Below, piece after piece: positions 29,300 through 40,456 of a stretch of 64,000 bases of DNA. Position numbers and translations under genes: made by a program. The notes below the pieces were generated by a model. That model ran no database searches and had not been told where the DNA came from. It saw only the letters and a program-made list of their open reading frames with translations. The DNA comes from Anaspis maculata (taxonomy: Eukaryota > Arthropoda > Insecta > Coleoptera > Scraptiidae), in contig OX421961.1 of the NCBI GenBank assembly GCA_949128115.1, positions 127,723,050 through 127,787,049 of the forward strand, given 5' to 3'. The stretch's first letter is position 1, and each line of letters begins with the position of its first letter.

Positions 29300-31890
29300 A
29301 ACCAACCTTAAAACCCAATAGCCCAGGCTTTTTAGTCGAAAAAACGGCAAAACATGAAACAAATTAAAGAACGGTCAATCTCTTCAGTTTTGAGTTCACT
29401 AGACTTTGCTGTATAACATACAAAAAGTCCCCAACTTTCCCCTGTGTGCGTCATTGTTTTTTTGACAGGCAAAGATGAAGACACCTCAAAATGCACTTTC
29501 CGCTTAAAAATGCTCTCAGTTCTAAACCACCCAATCGATTTCTCTTATCTTGGTCTTGAATGAAAGATAATGAATCAAAGTGACTGATATGGGATAGCTT
29601 TTGTCCAAAATTTGACACTAACAGACTTAATTTCTTGATAATGGCACTTTTTTCGTGTTTTTTTTTCTTATGCTTCAGTTAACATTTTACTTTTGCATCG
29701 ACCACCAAATATCACTTGGTATTATTTATATGCAGTAGATTCCCTACAGTTTTATCTTCAAAATGACGTATCTTTTAGCTCCATTGTGAGTTGTCCAGCA
29801 ATTCCAATAAGGATTCTATGAAGTTACGTCAAACGCATTATATGGGGAAAATCACTTCAACATTATTACCCTAGACTTTGATCTGTAATAATTGATCCTA
29901 CGTTCAATATGCACAGCATCGTACTGACTAAATCTGGTCTGGTAGTACTCGTATGAGTAGGTACTAGGTACATTTTCGCAATTTTCCTCTATGGTTTTAG
30001 CGCTACTACTTGTAGCGCTTATAGTTTGTTCTTGTTATTGCCGTCTGCAGTATCCGGCAATATCTCAGCTACTAAACTTCGGATTGTGGTTGGGTTTTCG
30101 CTAGATGATAGCTTAGGTACTCCAGATGTACAAACAAAGATATTTTATTTCATTATTCGTCCGTCCGTCCGTCTGTGTGTGTGTCATTTCACGCAATATC
30201 GCGGCTCCTAGACCTCGGATTAACCTCGGGTTTTTGCTAGATAATAATAGCTAAGGTACTCTAGATGTAAACAAACAACACGGTGGGCTACGCGGGAGCA
30301 CCCACGTGTAGTTGGTCGCATCTTCCTACAGCTCCGGAGACTCTTTTGAAGATAGTGTCTTGCAACTGCAAGAAGAACTGCGGTCTGAAATGTAGATGCA
30401 GGCGATCTTCCTTGTCTTATTCGCAAATGTGTAAGTAAGTTCTGTAGGGGCACAACATGTGAGAATCTACCCCACCTTGTTGAGTATGACCCTGAGGACG
30501 ATCTGTTATTTTTATAAACTTATGTATTTAGTCCCTTCAGGTGCTAGATAACTTTGCTATTATTTTAGATGAGTATAGGTACTATCGGTAGGTATTCGAG
30601 GTAACTATCGATTTATTGTTTGTAAATCAACAGACGAGTTTTTAACGAAACTAATATTGGACAAAATAAGCTTAGAGTACGGATGGTAAGCTAGATGCGA
30701 TTTTTTTTGACTACTGGTGAATTTGAGATAATAATAATAATAATTTGATATTTTTTGCAGAGCATGGCTATAAAAATCTTCCTGTGCTGTGCTAGACTTC
30801 CAATACATCATTAATATGTAAATACAATGTTGAAGCTCTGTTTTGAAAAGATTGTGAGCATTTTTGATTGAAAAAAATGATAATTTGCTCTTGAAAATTG
30901 TGGATTTTTAATTAACGATATTCTCACGTTGAATACATCAATGATCGAAATTTCGAATAGGATCGATAACTGCAACTATTTCACGCATTTACATCAGGCA
31001 TTCGACATAATTATCATTTCTTGAATACTATAAAATCGAGTTGGTTTGATGTTCGGTGTAAGCCAGCTTGAAACTGAAAAATGTGTCTATACCCGCGGGA
31101 AAGTTGCTGTTGTTATATTATTATCATTTTAATGGAGAGTGTTCTTTCTTCGGAAGCTAGAGAATTGTTTTGGCTACAAGAAGAAACCTTTAAGGATGAA
31201 ATCAAAACCATATTACAGCTACAATACATTTTTTTCAACTGCGCAGAGATATTTTTGAATGACATTTAGGACTTCGACATTTTTTTCAATAAATTATTTT
31301 TCTCACCTTGTAACTACTTACGTCTCATTTATGATATGATAGTCATAACCCAATCTTGAATCCAAATGATAATTGCATTAAACGCAAAAATAACCCAAAT
31401 TGAAAAACCGGCTTTATTTTGGTCCCAAAATCACGTTTTTCTGCCGAAAATTGCTCGAAAGAGTTTTTAAACAGAATTTAAATGTCATATTCGGATTTGC
31501 AAGGTCAGATTTCGTGGGAAACGATACCCAGCATGCCAGTATTGTCTCAATATTATTGAAGACCAAATTTCTTGCATAGGTCACCAATCGCCCCCCTCCC
31601 GAGCTCCCCTCACGGGGACCATAGACATCTAATTTGTCAATAAGCTTCACTTATAACCCACTGTATCCAAATATAATAAATCAGAAGCCACTGACTAGAT
31701 TACTCTTGTCCTAGAATTTTTTTAATGAAAATTTTGACCCCCCCCCCCTCAAAAATTATTACGCACACGGAGGAAAGTTGGGGACTTTTAGTATGTTGTT
31801 TAGTAAGGTTAAGTGGGTACGATTCCGTGAAGATTGCACGTGGATTAATTTGTTTCATGTTAAATGCTAAAAAGCCTGGGCTACAAACCC
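29300..31890. repeat. Diverged inverted repeat pair, possible old element ends
   Basis: The segment 29300-29455 and the reverse complement of about 31725-31890 share ordered blocks, such as AGCCCAGGCTTTTTAG, CATGAAACAAATTAA and AAAGTCCCCAACTTTCC. The pair could be the ends of a 2.6-kb degraded element. Inside, 30060-30130 and 30200-30275 form a diverged tandem pair sharing CGGATT, TCGCTAGAT and GGTACTC-AGATGTA-AAACAA, with a CCGT/GTCC microsatellite between them. Confidence 0.45.
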
Positions 31891-31951
31891 AATCATGGAA
31901 AACGTTTCACTACCAAGTTTAATCGGAACGAGTTGACGTATGTAAAAGTTG

Positions 31952-32107
31952 AATGGGGAGTTTGCGATTTCACGCAACGTACGACGTAACGCAACGTAGA
32001 ACGTGGAAATTCCTCTGTAACTAAGGAATTACGAATAACAAACCCGTCTATTTTCACGTTGGAAGTTACGTTACGTCGTACGGACGTGTGCACGCAAACT
32101 CCCCAAT
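31952..32107. mobile_element. MITE-like foldback element, about 155 bp
   Basis: The ends TGGGGAGTTTGCG and CGCAAACTCCCCA are complementary, and inner blocks ACGTACGACGTAACG and CGTTACGTCGTACG also pair. Non-coding. Confidence 0.7.
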
Positions 32108-32239
32108 ATTACGGGCAGTACTACGGGCCAAGATGACGGCCGATCGTTCAACCAACCAGATTTGGAAAAAATATTGACCTCATTCCCATTCCCAAATGGT
32201 CAGCAGTCATTTGTGAAAACCCCGGAAGTGCTGCGACTT

Positions 32240-33560
32240 TTTTGTTTAGGAGTTCGATGACAAGACGGACGGACGTATGCTGTAGTGAGTCAACTTCGGT
32301 GATCGTCTTTGATTCCTCAAAACTGAGTTCCAGTACCGAATCGTCTTTGGCGCCGATTGCCTTCAAGTCCTTGAGAATGAGTTCCTGTGCTGATTCGGCG
32401 ATTGTTTTGGAGTTTTCAAAATTGAGCTCCTGTTCCAAGTCGATTTCGACGGCTGACTTCGAATTCGGAAACGTCCTCAAGACTAATTGGCGATTGTTTC
32501 TGCACCAAGTCGCCTTCACTGATTGTCTTCAATTCCTCAGAACTAGGTAACTGTGACGAATCGCCTTTGGGATTGTTTTTGAATCTTCAACGCCGAGCTC
32601 CTGTACTAAGTCGCTTTTGGCAATTGTTTTTCATTTATATCGATTGAGTTTATGTACTAAGTCGCCTTCGGCGCTCGTCTTCAGGTTCTCGAGACGTGAA
32701 TTCCTGTGCTGCTGTACTGTGTCGCCTTTGGCAATTGTCTCTGAGCTCTCAAAACTAACTTCTCGTAATAAGTCGCCGTCGGCGATTGTTTTTGGAGACC
32801 TCAAAAAAGAGTTCCTCTACTGAGTCGCATTAGGTGATTATCTTCGAGTCCGTACCATTAAGTTCCTGTACTTAGATGTTATCGGTGGTTGCCTGAGTCC
32901 TCAAAACTGTCCTTTTGACAAATCGCCTTCGGCGGTTTTTTGTCCTCTAAACTGAGTTCCTGTACTGAGTCCTCTTGGCGATTGTCATTGAGACCTCAAG
33001 AATGAGTTCTTATGCTGAGTCTTCTGCGGCTTTCTTCATTGGGTCCTCAAACCTTTGACGATTATCCTTGGTTCCTCTAAAATGAGTACTTTTGACAAAT
33101 GGTTTTTCTTTTATGAGTGTTTTTGAGACCTTGAAACTGAGTTCCTGTACTGATTCGTCTGCGTGGATTTTTATTTGAGTAGCCGTTGGTGATTGTCTTC
33201 GAGTCCTCAACTCTGAGTTCAAGTGTTCTTTAACTCTTGAGGTCATGTGTTGAATCACCTTCAGCGATTGTCTTCGAGCCATCAAACCTGAGTTATTGTA
33301 GTCTGAGTCGGCTTCGGCGGTTATTCTTCCAAGACTGAGTAATGATTGTGACAAATCGCTTTTGGTGATTGTCTTCGAATCCTTGAAAATGAGTTCCTGC
33401 ACTGAGTCGCTCTCGCGACGATTGTCTTTGGAGCGAATGGCAGAAGTGCTGTACACACTTTGTCAATGTGTTCAACCTTTCAGTTTTTCCTGTCGGACGA
33501 CGGCTTCGTTGCTGATCTTGAGTAAGCGAGAATGTCCTCAAGGCCTTGGACAAAATGGAT
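32240..33560 (-). repeat. Minisatellite, unit about 51 bp, open on the minus strand
   Basis: About 25 diverged units of roughly 51 bp on the plus-strand pattern GATTGTCTTTGAGTCCTC-AAACTGAGTTCCTG-ACTGAGTCGCC. Because 51 is a multiple of three, minus-strand frames (32148-32519, 33010-33456) stay open and give a 17-residue peptide repeat of the type VQELSFEESKTITEVDS. Units of 43-54 bp break the frame in places. It could be a decayed repeat-protein exon or simply a satellite; nothing around it shows splicing or a start. Confidence 0.7.
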
Positions 33561-34261
33561 TCCCGGTTTCGTTTGAGTAGCTAGCTAGCCCGCCCTTCTA
33601 ACAGAATCGGTTAGAGAAGTCACCTAAAACATGGGTGCCAATCATTAGGCATAATATGCTCGCTAAGGTATTGATGAAAAAGCGATTCTTACTTTTTCGT
33701 TTGCTGATTCCGTGTAAATTTTCACCGGCTCCTGATCTTGTGCAGAGTTCCACCGGCCGAAATGTGGCTGTTACGTTGGTAGGAGGAAATAAAAATGTAA
33801 TAAGAGAGAAATAAAGAGAGGTCAGAGAGATGTCGAATTTCTTTCGAAGTATGCTCGAGTTGGGTTACGATGGCGGCACTTATCCACTCTGATGACTTTA
33901 TTGTGATGACTTATGATGATATGTGAAATTGAATAGGAAACCGTTCTCAATCACCTGTCGCCAAAATGGCTGCGCGACGTTCCCAAGCGAGATGCGGGCG
34001 GGATCTCTCTCGTACAATTTTCAAGAAGAATGCTGCATACCCACTAACCCAATATACCACTGCCTCCAACTCCCAACCCCAACCCACATTTGGCTCGTTT
34101 CGCTCGAGGATATCTCATCTCCGAGATCCCTCGCGCGTCCCTCGGGGCGGGATGGAGGCTCGGTGGTGAACATCCTCACCCGGAAAATTAACTTTATTGG
34201 AACGTTGAAAAAATTAGCCGTAAATCATGTCCTCGCGCGCGCCTCCGACTCGGCGACGACG

Positions 34262-35723
34262 TAGTCGTTGAGCCAGAGGACCCGAGTGGTTTCCACCCTG
34301 GGGACTTGAAGTATCATACTTTCTTGGATTCCCCACAACACTAGCATGAAATAAAGCTATGAAACGTTTTAGTATCGAGTAGCTTAAGGCCGCCATCTTG
34401 AGAAGATGGTGCCGAAGGACCTGAAAAGAACCACTTTTCACCAATCCACTGATCATCGCCGTCTCACCTACCGCAATGGAACCATATGACTTCATTGAAA
34501 CCCTTGATAGCATTTGATGCCACGCCAGTGCCATTCTTCGTGATTAAAAACAGATAGTTCCTTAGGCAAACGTGTATTTTTTCTTGATTTGAAAATTATT
34601 TTTTTCTCGTGCGGAAATATGCCAAACTGACTTAGCTCAAGTTGTTTCCGGTCAGTTTATTTCTCCTTGAGCTCATTCTGGTCTCAAATTTTCATAACAG
34701 CATTTGTTGACAAGGTACACTGCAAAAATTGTTAAATTGCCAACACCAAATACAACAGTAATTTTATCATTGTTGCCATTGACCAGGAACTTCAATTTTA
34801 ACAGAAATAGCTAGCTTGTACTGTCTTCTGTTCATACAGGCATGAATCGAATCTCAAAAACCACGTGGGAATAACGAAAAAGTAAGTATTTTTTCAGAGA
34901 GCGCGTAAATCTGCAAAGCTACACCTAAACACCTGAAAATAATCGTAACCAACACAACAAAAATCAGAACAATGAGTGGCAGACATACCAGTTTAGATTA
35001 CTTATTGTTCTGATTTTCGTAGTTTTGGTTACGATCATTTTCAGGTGTTTAGGTGTAGCTTTGCAGATTTACGCGCTCTCTGAAAATACTTACTTTTTCG
35101 TTATTCCCACGTGGTTTTCAAGATTCGATTCATGCCTGTATGAACAGAAGACAGTACAAGCTAGCTATTTCTGTTAAAATTGAAGTTCCTGGTCAATGGC
35201 AACAATGATAAAATTACTGTTGTATTTGGTGTTGGCAATTTAACAATTCTTGCAGTGAACCTTGTCAACAAATCCTGTTATGAAAATTATGATACCAGAA
35301 TGAGCTCAAGGAGAAAGAAGCTGACCGGAAACAACTTGAGCTTAGTCAGTTTGGCATATTTCCGCACGAGGAAAAAATAATTTTCAAATCAAGAAAAAAT
35401 ATACGTTTGCCAAAGGAACTATCTGTTTTTAATTACGAAGAATGGCACTGGCGTGGCAGAAAATGCTATCAAGGGTTTCAATGAAGTCATATGGTTCCAT
35501 TGCGGTAGGTGAGACGGCGATGGACAGTGGATTGGTGGAAAGTGGTTTTTTTCAGGTCCTTCGGCACCATCTTTTCAAGATGGCGGCTTTAAGCTACTCG
35601 ATACGAAAACGTTTCATAGCTTTATTTCATGCTAGTGTTGTGAAGAATCCAAAAAAGTATGATACGTCAAGTCCCCAGGGTGGAAACCAAAATCATGATT
35701 TCTGGATCCTGGCTCAACGACTA
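34262..35723. mobile_element. Large foldback element, 1.46 kb, almost perfect palindrome
   Basis: Two arms of about 715 bp are reverse complements with only scattered differences and a central spacer of about 34 bp near 34985. The termini are TAGTCGTTGAGCC and its complement. Each arm carries the mirror-image frame beginning MALAW (34534 minus and 35442 plus), which resembles no known protein. The terminal TA may mark the target site. High arm identity suggests a young insertion or arm homogenisation. Confidence 0.9.
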
Positions 35724-38074
35724 ACGAGTTCGTAAAAGATGCACGCGTTATTGCGTGTCTCGACACTTGCCTTGCCCGTTACGGAGGGGCGTTTCGTCAA
35801 ATTTGCAGTGTGTAGACCCGTTAAGCAGCCGTTCGTGTTCGGATTAGCATAATCGAAGGCTTAAATGGATGCAGCCCGATTCGAAGCGAAATACGTTTAT
35901 TACATAAACACACTTTGGTCTTGGAAGTTTCGTTTCAGACCGAGCAGCTCAGAGCTCCAGGAGCTTTGTCGTAACCTACTTCTTCTGTGTTCAGTAAACT
36001 AAGGGAGCGAGCTGGAGCGGAATGAGGAACAGTTATTGCGCCTGTGATGATGCCGAGCGTTCTGCTGTTTTCGCAGTAAAACACCAGGTGGAATCGGCGA
36101 ATCGCATATCTACACAGAACCCGGCAGGACAAACGAAAATTGGGTTCTTCTATGTGGTGTTATTGCCACAAGCTTTTAGGTACGCCCATTGATTATGCAC
36201 ATTGCGCGTTGGGAATGCTACAATGCTTAATTTGCAGCTCGCTAATTGATCGGGGACAAAGAGCGGACGGAGAGCAGACAGAGAGCTGTTAGAGAGCTGC
36301 AATCGCCAGGAACCGCCGAAACCATCAGGCCGACAAAAAAAGTTCATAACATGTTGTAATAATTTCCTCTTTTTCTAAAACCCGGGCCGTTCCGGCGCGC
36401 GCTCTCCCTATCTAGCTTCCGGACTCCGTAAACAGCAAGGCAAGATTTAAATTTCATTGCTTTATAAATTCCGCGGATTTGGCGAGTTTATCTCGTGAAT
36501 TTCAATTGCAGAAAAATTTATTCGCGCGGCGGAAAACCGACGGCCTTTCCGGCCAACTTTGTAAACAACCTGCATTAGCCCGGGAGCGTCCCGACGTCGT
36601 CCGTTCCGAAGTGGTTCCCCAGCAGAAGAGCCCTTATTATACGCGGGAACGGGGAAGACGCGGCTGTCGTTTGATTTAGGACCGGGACATGGTTTCCGCC
36701 TGAAAAATTCACACGAGGGCTTCGCAGATCGATTTTGACTCCCCTCCCCCTCCCCACCTCCCACAGGGTCGGACGCTTTTAAATATTTACTTTTCGGGGA
36801 GGACCCCCTCGCCCCCTCCCAGGGACCAGCGTTTGGATGTGTACTCGCGATGTTAAATATGATCGGGGCATGCATGATTTATCTGGCGTGTGACAAAGGT
36901 CTGGCAAAGAATATTGGAGTTTTCTGTTTGGTTTCGGAACGCGCTCGCAGCCAATCACGTTGAGTGTCCCGGAGTCGCTGTTCCGGAATAATTTGGAAGG
37001 AGGTGGACTTCTAGTAGTGAGTTGGCCGTAAACATGGCTAAAACGGCCCAGTTTACGATTGTCGTATAACGTTTTAGCAACGCCAGAACGATGGGTTTCA
37101 AGGTACGGAATCGCCCACTTACGTGCCCATTCGCGTAATTCGCCCGGGCTCCAGTTAGTTACTCATCGGCGGTTCTAATCAACAAGTTGCGGCCGAAAGT
37201 TGCGAAAGTTTCGTGAAGATCCGGTCTTTATCCGGTCTAAGAGCCTAGAAGTTTATTCTCTCAAGAATAAGGAACCGGAACCGTTTCGTTAATAGTGATC
37301 CAGGATTCAGTTCCAGTAATATCCAAATGAACGAACGAAGGATAGAAATCTGGCGGGTTTTGAATCTGACAAGGTGAATTGAAGGCAAGTACGACGTGAG
37401 TTTGAAACGGGGTTTATAGGAGTTGCAAATCGAATCTGGGAGTTGGGGATACGTAGTTGGATGTCGAACTATTCATTTGAATTGGGTACTTATACTTCGA
37501 CTTTGATGCAAGTCGCCGTTTTAACTTTTTTACAAGAACCAATGATTCAACCCTGTTTGCTTTGATACCAGTGTTGTATCTTTTACGTCCGTACGTTCAG
37601 TCGTTGTAGGACACCTTAATAGCTGCTGGTAACATGATGTAAACAACCAAATTATTTTTTATTATCGTTCCAAATTCATCCAAAAACTGTTCTTTTTAAA
37701 ACTTCTCTTGCAGCAAAGGGGACGCCGATTTCCCAGTACAGGCGATTTTACGGTTCTGATCTGATGATCAGGTATCATAATAATTATACGGTGCCTATTC
37801 CACATCTCCTTTGCAAGGACAAATGCCTTGACATCTTCTCCCGTTCATAAGATGATTCAGAATTATATCTGCATTGAGAAAATATATAATATTAGATTTA
37901 AAAAAAAAAAAACGTAAACAAGAAGGTTTTTCCAACTAGAACTCAAGAAACAAAATTTTGGGCACGTTCTTGCATTTTTCATTAATGAATAGTGCGCCTG
38001 AAATACCCATCATAGTGGTAGAATACACCTGCTAAATTTCATTCGATTCTTTTACAATCAAAGTTTTGGGCCCT
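35724..38074. other. Unclassified intronic tract
   Basis: Includes a GC-rich portion (about 36360-37160) with long minus-strand frames but no recognised domain or splice context. A poly(A) run lies near 37900. No repeat family was recognised. Confidence 0.4.
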
Positions 38075-38293
38075 GTAAATAAATAAATAATAAATATATG
38101 TTTTTCTCCTTATCGGCTTCAGTTTTTGCGTTTGGAGTTTGGCCATTCATTCAACAATTTAAAATATGTACACATGTGAATGTACGATTTTGGACAATAC
38201 AACACCCAAACTTTTCACAGGGATCGAACCCGGGACTTTCGCACCGCAGGCAGCCATAAAACCGCCCGGGCCATGGGGCCGTCGTTTTCGGCC
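38075..38293 (-). repeat. tRNA-derived SINE
   Basis: On the minus strand the head at about 38280-38220 reads like a tRNA 5' part. It has an A-box-like TGGCCCGGGCGG and a B-box GGTTCGATCCC inside a CCCGGGTTCGATCCC T-arm. A body of about 140 bp with no tRNA similarity follows, and then a simple ATTT-type tail (38075-38100). The 3' acceptor strand does not pair with the 5' one, so it is not a functional tRNA gene. The head-body-tail layout and size fit a SINE. A hAT-like element is inserted at its 5' end. Confidence 0.6.
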
Positions 38294-38301
38294 CTGTATA
38301 C

Positions 38302-39465
38302 TAGTGTGGTCCAAAAAAAATTTTTTTTTCAATTTTGGATGGGGCCACCTTTTATTTTGTTACACACACCCATAGTGATTTCCTGGTGAAATTTCAATTC
38401 TCTACCATGGCAGGAAGGGGGTGCTCATCAACCCTCAAAATTTGAATATCCTAGATTTTTCCGTAGGAGTTTGTAGCATCCAGATTCAACAAAATACGAA
38501 GTAATATGTGAATTATTGTTCGTTTGGTGTACCTAAGTGAAGAATTATGTGAAAGAAAAATTTAAATGAATTATAATGTTCAACTAACATGATATGATTT
38601 TGCTCTAGACTACGTTGATCAAACGTTTTTGGTCGTCCAAATAGACACCATTTTCCAATTGTTCTACCATATGCAACAAAAACATCTTTTCATTCTTGTC
38701 ATTGGTCAGTAGTTAGTTGTATTTCTCGAACAATTGAACACCCCTTTCGGCAGTATCGTTTACCACCCGTAAATTTATACCTAACTCAGTCTTTGCCTTG
38801 AAGGTAATCATGGATGTTGATGTTGATCCATATTTAGAAGAAATGTTTTAGGAAGTAGACACTGATATTCAAAATCAGTAACATGTTTAATGTTCTCCCA
38901 AAGGTGAAATATCTTGAGGTTTCCGCAGTCCTTAGGATTGCAAAATTATTTTTAGACTCAGTATTTCCGTCCCAGGATAACTCTATCCAGAGGTCAACTT
39001 GATGTTAATTGCCAAAGATACCAATGTTCCAGCAATGTTGATATGACAATTATGACATTGACCTTTTGGTTAAAGTTAACCAGAGATGAAAACACTGGCC
39101 CTTACTTTGTGACATCCAGCTTCAACATCAACAAGTCATACCGCGAAACGTTTCCGCTTTATTGGCAAGTGTCACTATTAGTTCAACGATCAATATTCCA
39201 CTCTCATCTGATTTTTCTTCTATATGTTTCTCAAATTGTGCTAAATAGATTATAACTGACATTTCCTTCGTGTTTTTGATAAATCTTGATGCTACAGACT
39301 TCTACGAATAAATCTAGAATTTTCAAAATTAGAGGGTTGATGAGCACCCCCTTCCTGCCATGGTAGAGAATTGAAATTTCACCAGGAAATCACTATGGGT
39401 ATGTGTAACAAAAGTGGAGGGTGACCCGATCAAAAATAGAAAAACAATTTTTTTGGACCACACTA
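38302..39465. mobile_element. hAT-like DNA transposon, non-autonomous, 1164 bp, 8-bp TSD
   Basis: The ends are TAGTGTGGTCC and GGACCACACTA, and the terminal arms remain similar for about 170 bp with some divergence. The 8-bp sequence CTGTATAC lies directly outside both ends (38294-38301 and 39466-39473), a perfect target duplication of the length made by hAT transposases. The interior holds a decayed minus-strand transposase-like region (38811-38603). A half copy is at 5735-6328. Confidence 0.88.
38603..38811 (-). pseudogene. Remnant of a transposase-like C-terminal region
   Basis: Minus-strand translation from an ATG at 38811 gives FKAKTELGINLRVVNDTAER, then GVQLFEKYN and a stop. In the same frame LLTNDKNEKMFLLHMVEQLE continues to a second stop at 38603. 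The NDTAERG motif followed by an L-T-D/N-E-x-x-FLL-V pattern occurs at the end of long proteins found repeatedly in arthropod genomes and thought to derive from DNA transposons. Its position inside an element with hAT-type ends and an 8-bp duplication supports that origin. The assignment rests on memory of the motif, not on a search. Confidence 0.4.
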
Positions 39466-39586
39466 CTGTATACCGGGATCGAAAGCGGTTAGATTAGATT
39501 AGATTAGATTAGATTAGATTATAGACTGATTAGAACCGAAAAAGCTCATCAGAACCAGTTCAGACGATCTGAAGAGAGGAAACAAA

Positions 39587-40288
39587 ATGGAGGCTGTGTT
39601 GACAAAACTGGAAGAAATGAATATTGAACTGAACAAACTTGATAGTGTCGAGGCTAAAATAGAACGATGTTTGAGAGCGATGGAAGGCTTGAAATTAAAA
39701 AATCAAGAGTTAAAGAAGCACATAGAAAGTCAAAAAGACCGTATAGACACCCTGGAACGCGAAATTGCGAAGAAAAAATTGATTATATATGGCGTCGCAG
39801 AGAAAGAGGAAGAAAACGAAGCGAAACTCGAAATTAAAGTAAGTCAAATAATAAGATCTTTGGGAATAAAGCTGTCTGGAGTGCCTGGACAACAAGACAT
39901 GCAAGAAACAAGAAGAATGGGTAGAAGAGAAAAAGGAAGACCGAGACCGATACAACTAGAAGTAACAACTAAAAGAATGAGGAATGAAATCATGAGAGAA
40001 AAGAAAATATTGAAGGATGATCATGCTGACATTTGAATAGAGGAAGCTTTTCCTAGGAAGATACTAGGTAGATACAACAAACTGATAACAGATGGAAATG
40101 CATATACATTGAGAGATATAAAGAGAGATATCAGCGAGAAAGCGAAAGTTGATGAAACACCAAAAAACACTAAAAACATGGTGAGAGCGTATAATGAGAG
40201 ATCTCCAAAAGAAGAAGAAGAAGAGATTGATGTTGACCGAGAAAAAAAGAGAGCGGTCACGAACATAACACAGACAAAAAACTAAACA
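39587..40288 (+). pseudogene. L1-like ORF1 protein (coiled coil plus nucleic-acid binding)
   Basis: The first 150 codons encode a coiled coil rich in Glu, Lys and Leu (residues 1-65, for example MEAVLTKLEEMN and DRIDTLEREIAKKKLIIYGV). An RRM-like region follows with LIIYGVAEKEEE, and then RMGRREKGRPRPIQLEV, the layout of L1-type ORF1 (transposase_22) proteins. A TGA interrupts the frame at 40034-40036. The frame continues with EEAFPRKILGRYNKLITDGN, which is the conserved C-terminal domain, and a charged tail to 40288. A single premature stop makes this a recent pseudogene. Confidence 0.8.
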
Positions 40289-40456
40289 AAAGAAAGCATC
40301 AGGCAAAGAAAAGAACGACCAAGGCTATGAGCACGGACAGACACACAGAAAGGAATAAGAGCGACAGAGAAGGAAAAGAGAGGGAAACATTAAAAAGACC
40401 AAGGCAGAGAAAGGGAAGATGGAAGAAAAACGGAAGCCAGATCAATAAACACAAAA

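Noticed and set aside
34214..35735. MALAW frames on both strands as a gene pair
   Set aside because: Again mirror copies from palindrome arms, with no known relatives or splice context.
36462..36875. 137-codon minus-strand frame in a GC-rich tract
   Set aside because: Low-complexity Gly/Arg/Pro content from GC-rich sequence; overlapping frames on both strands show similar openness.
39486..39518. TTAGA repeats as telomere-like sequence
   Set aside because: Only about six units, TTAGA rather than the insect TTAGG, and in front of an L1-like rather than a telomere-specific element. A simple microsatellite is enough.
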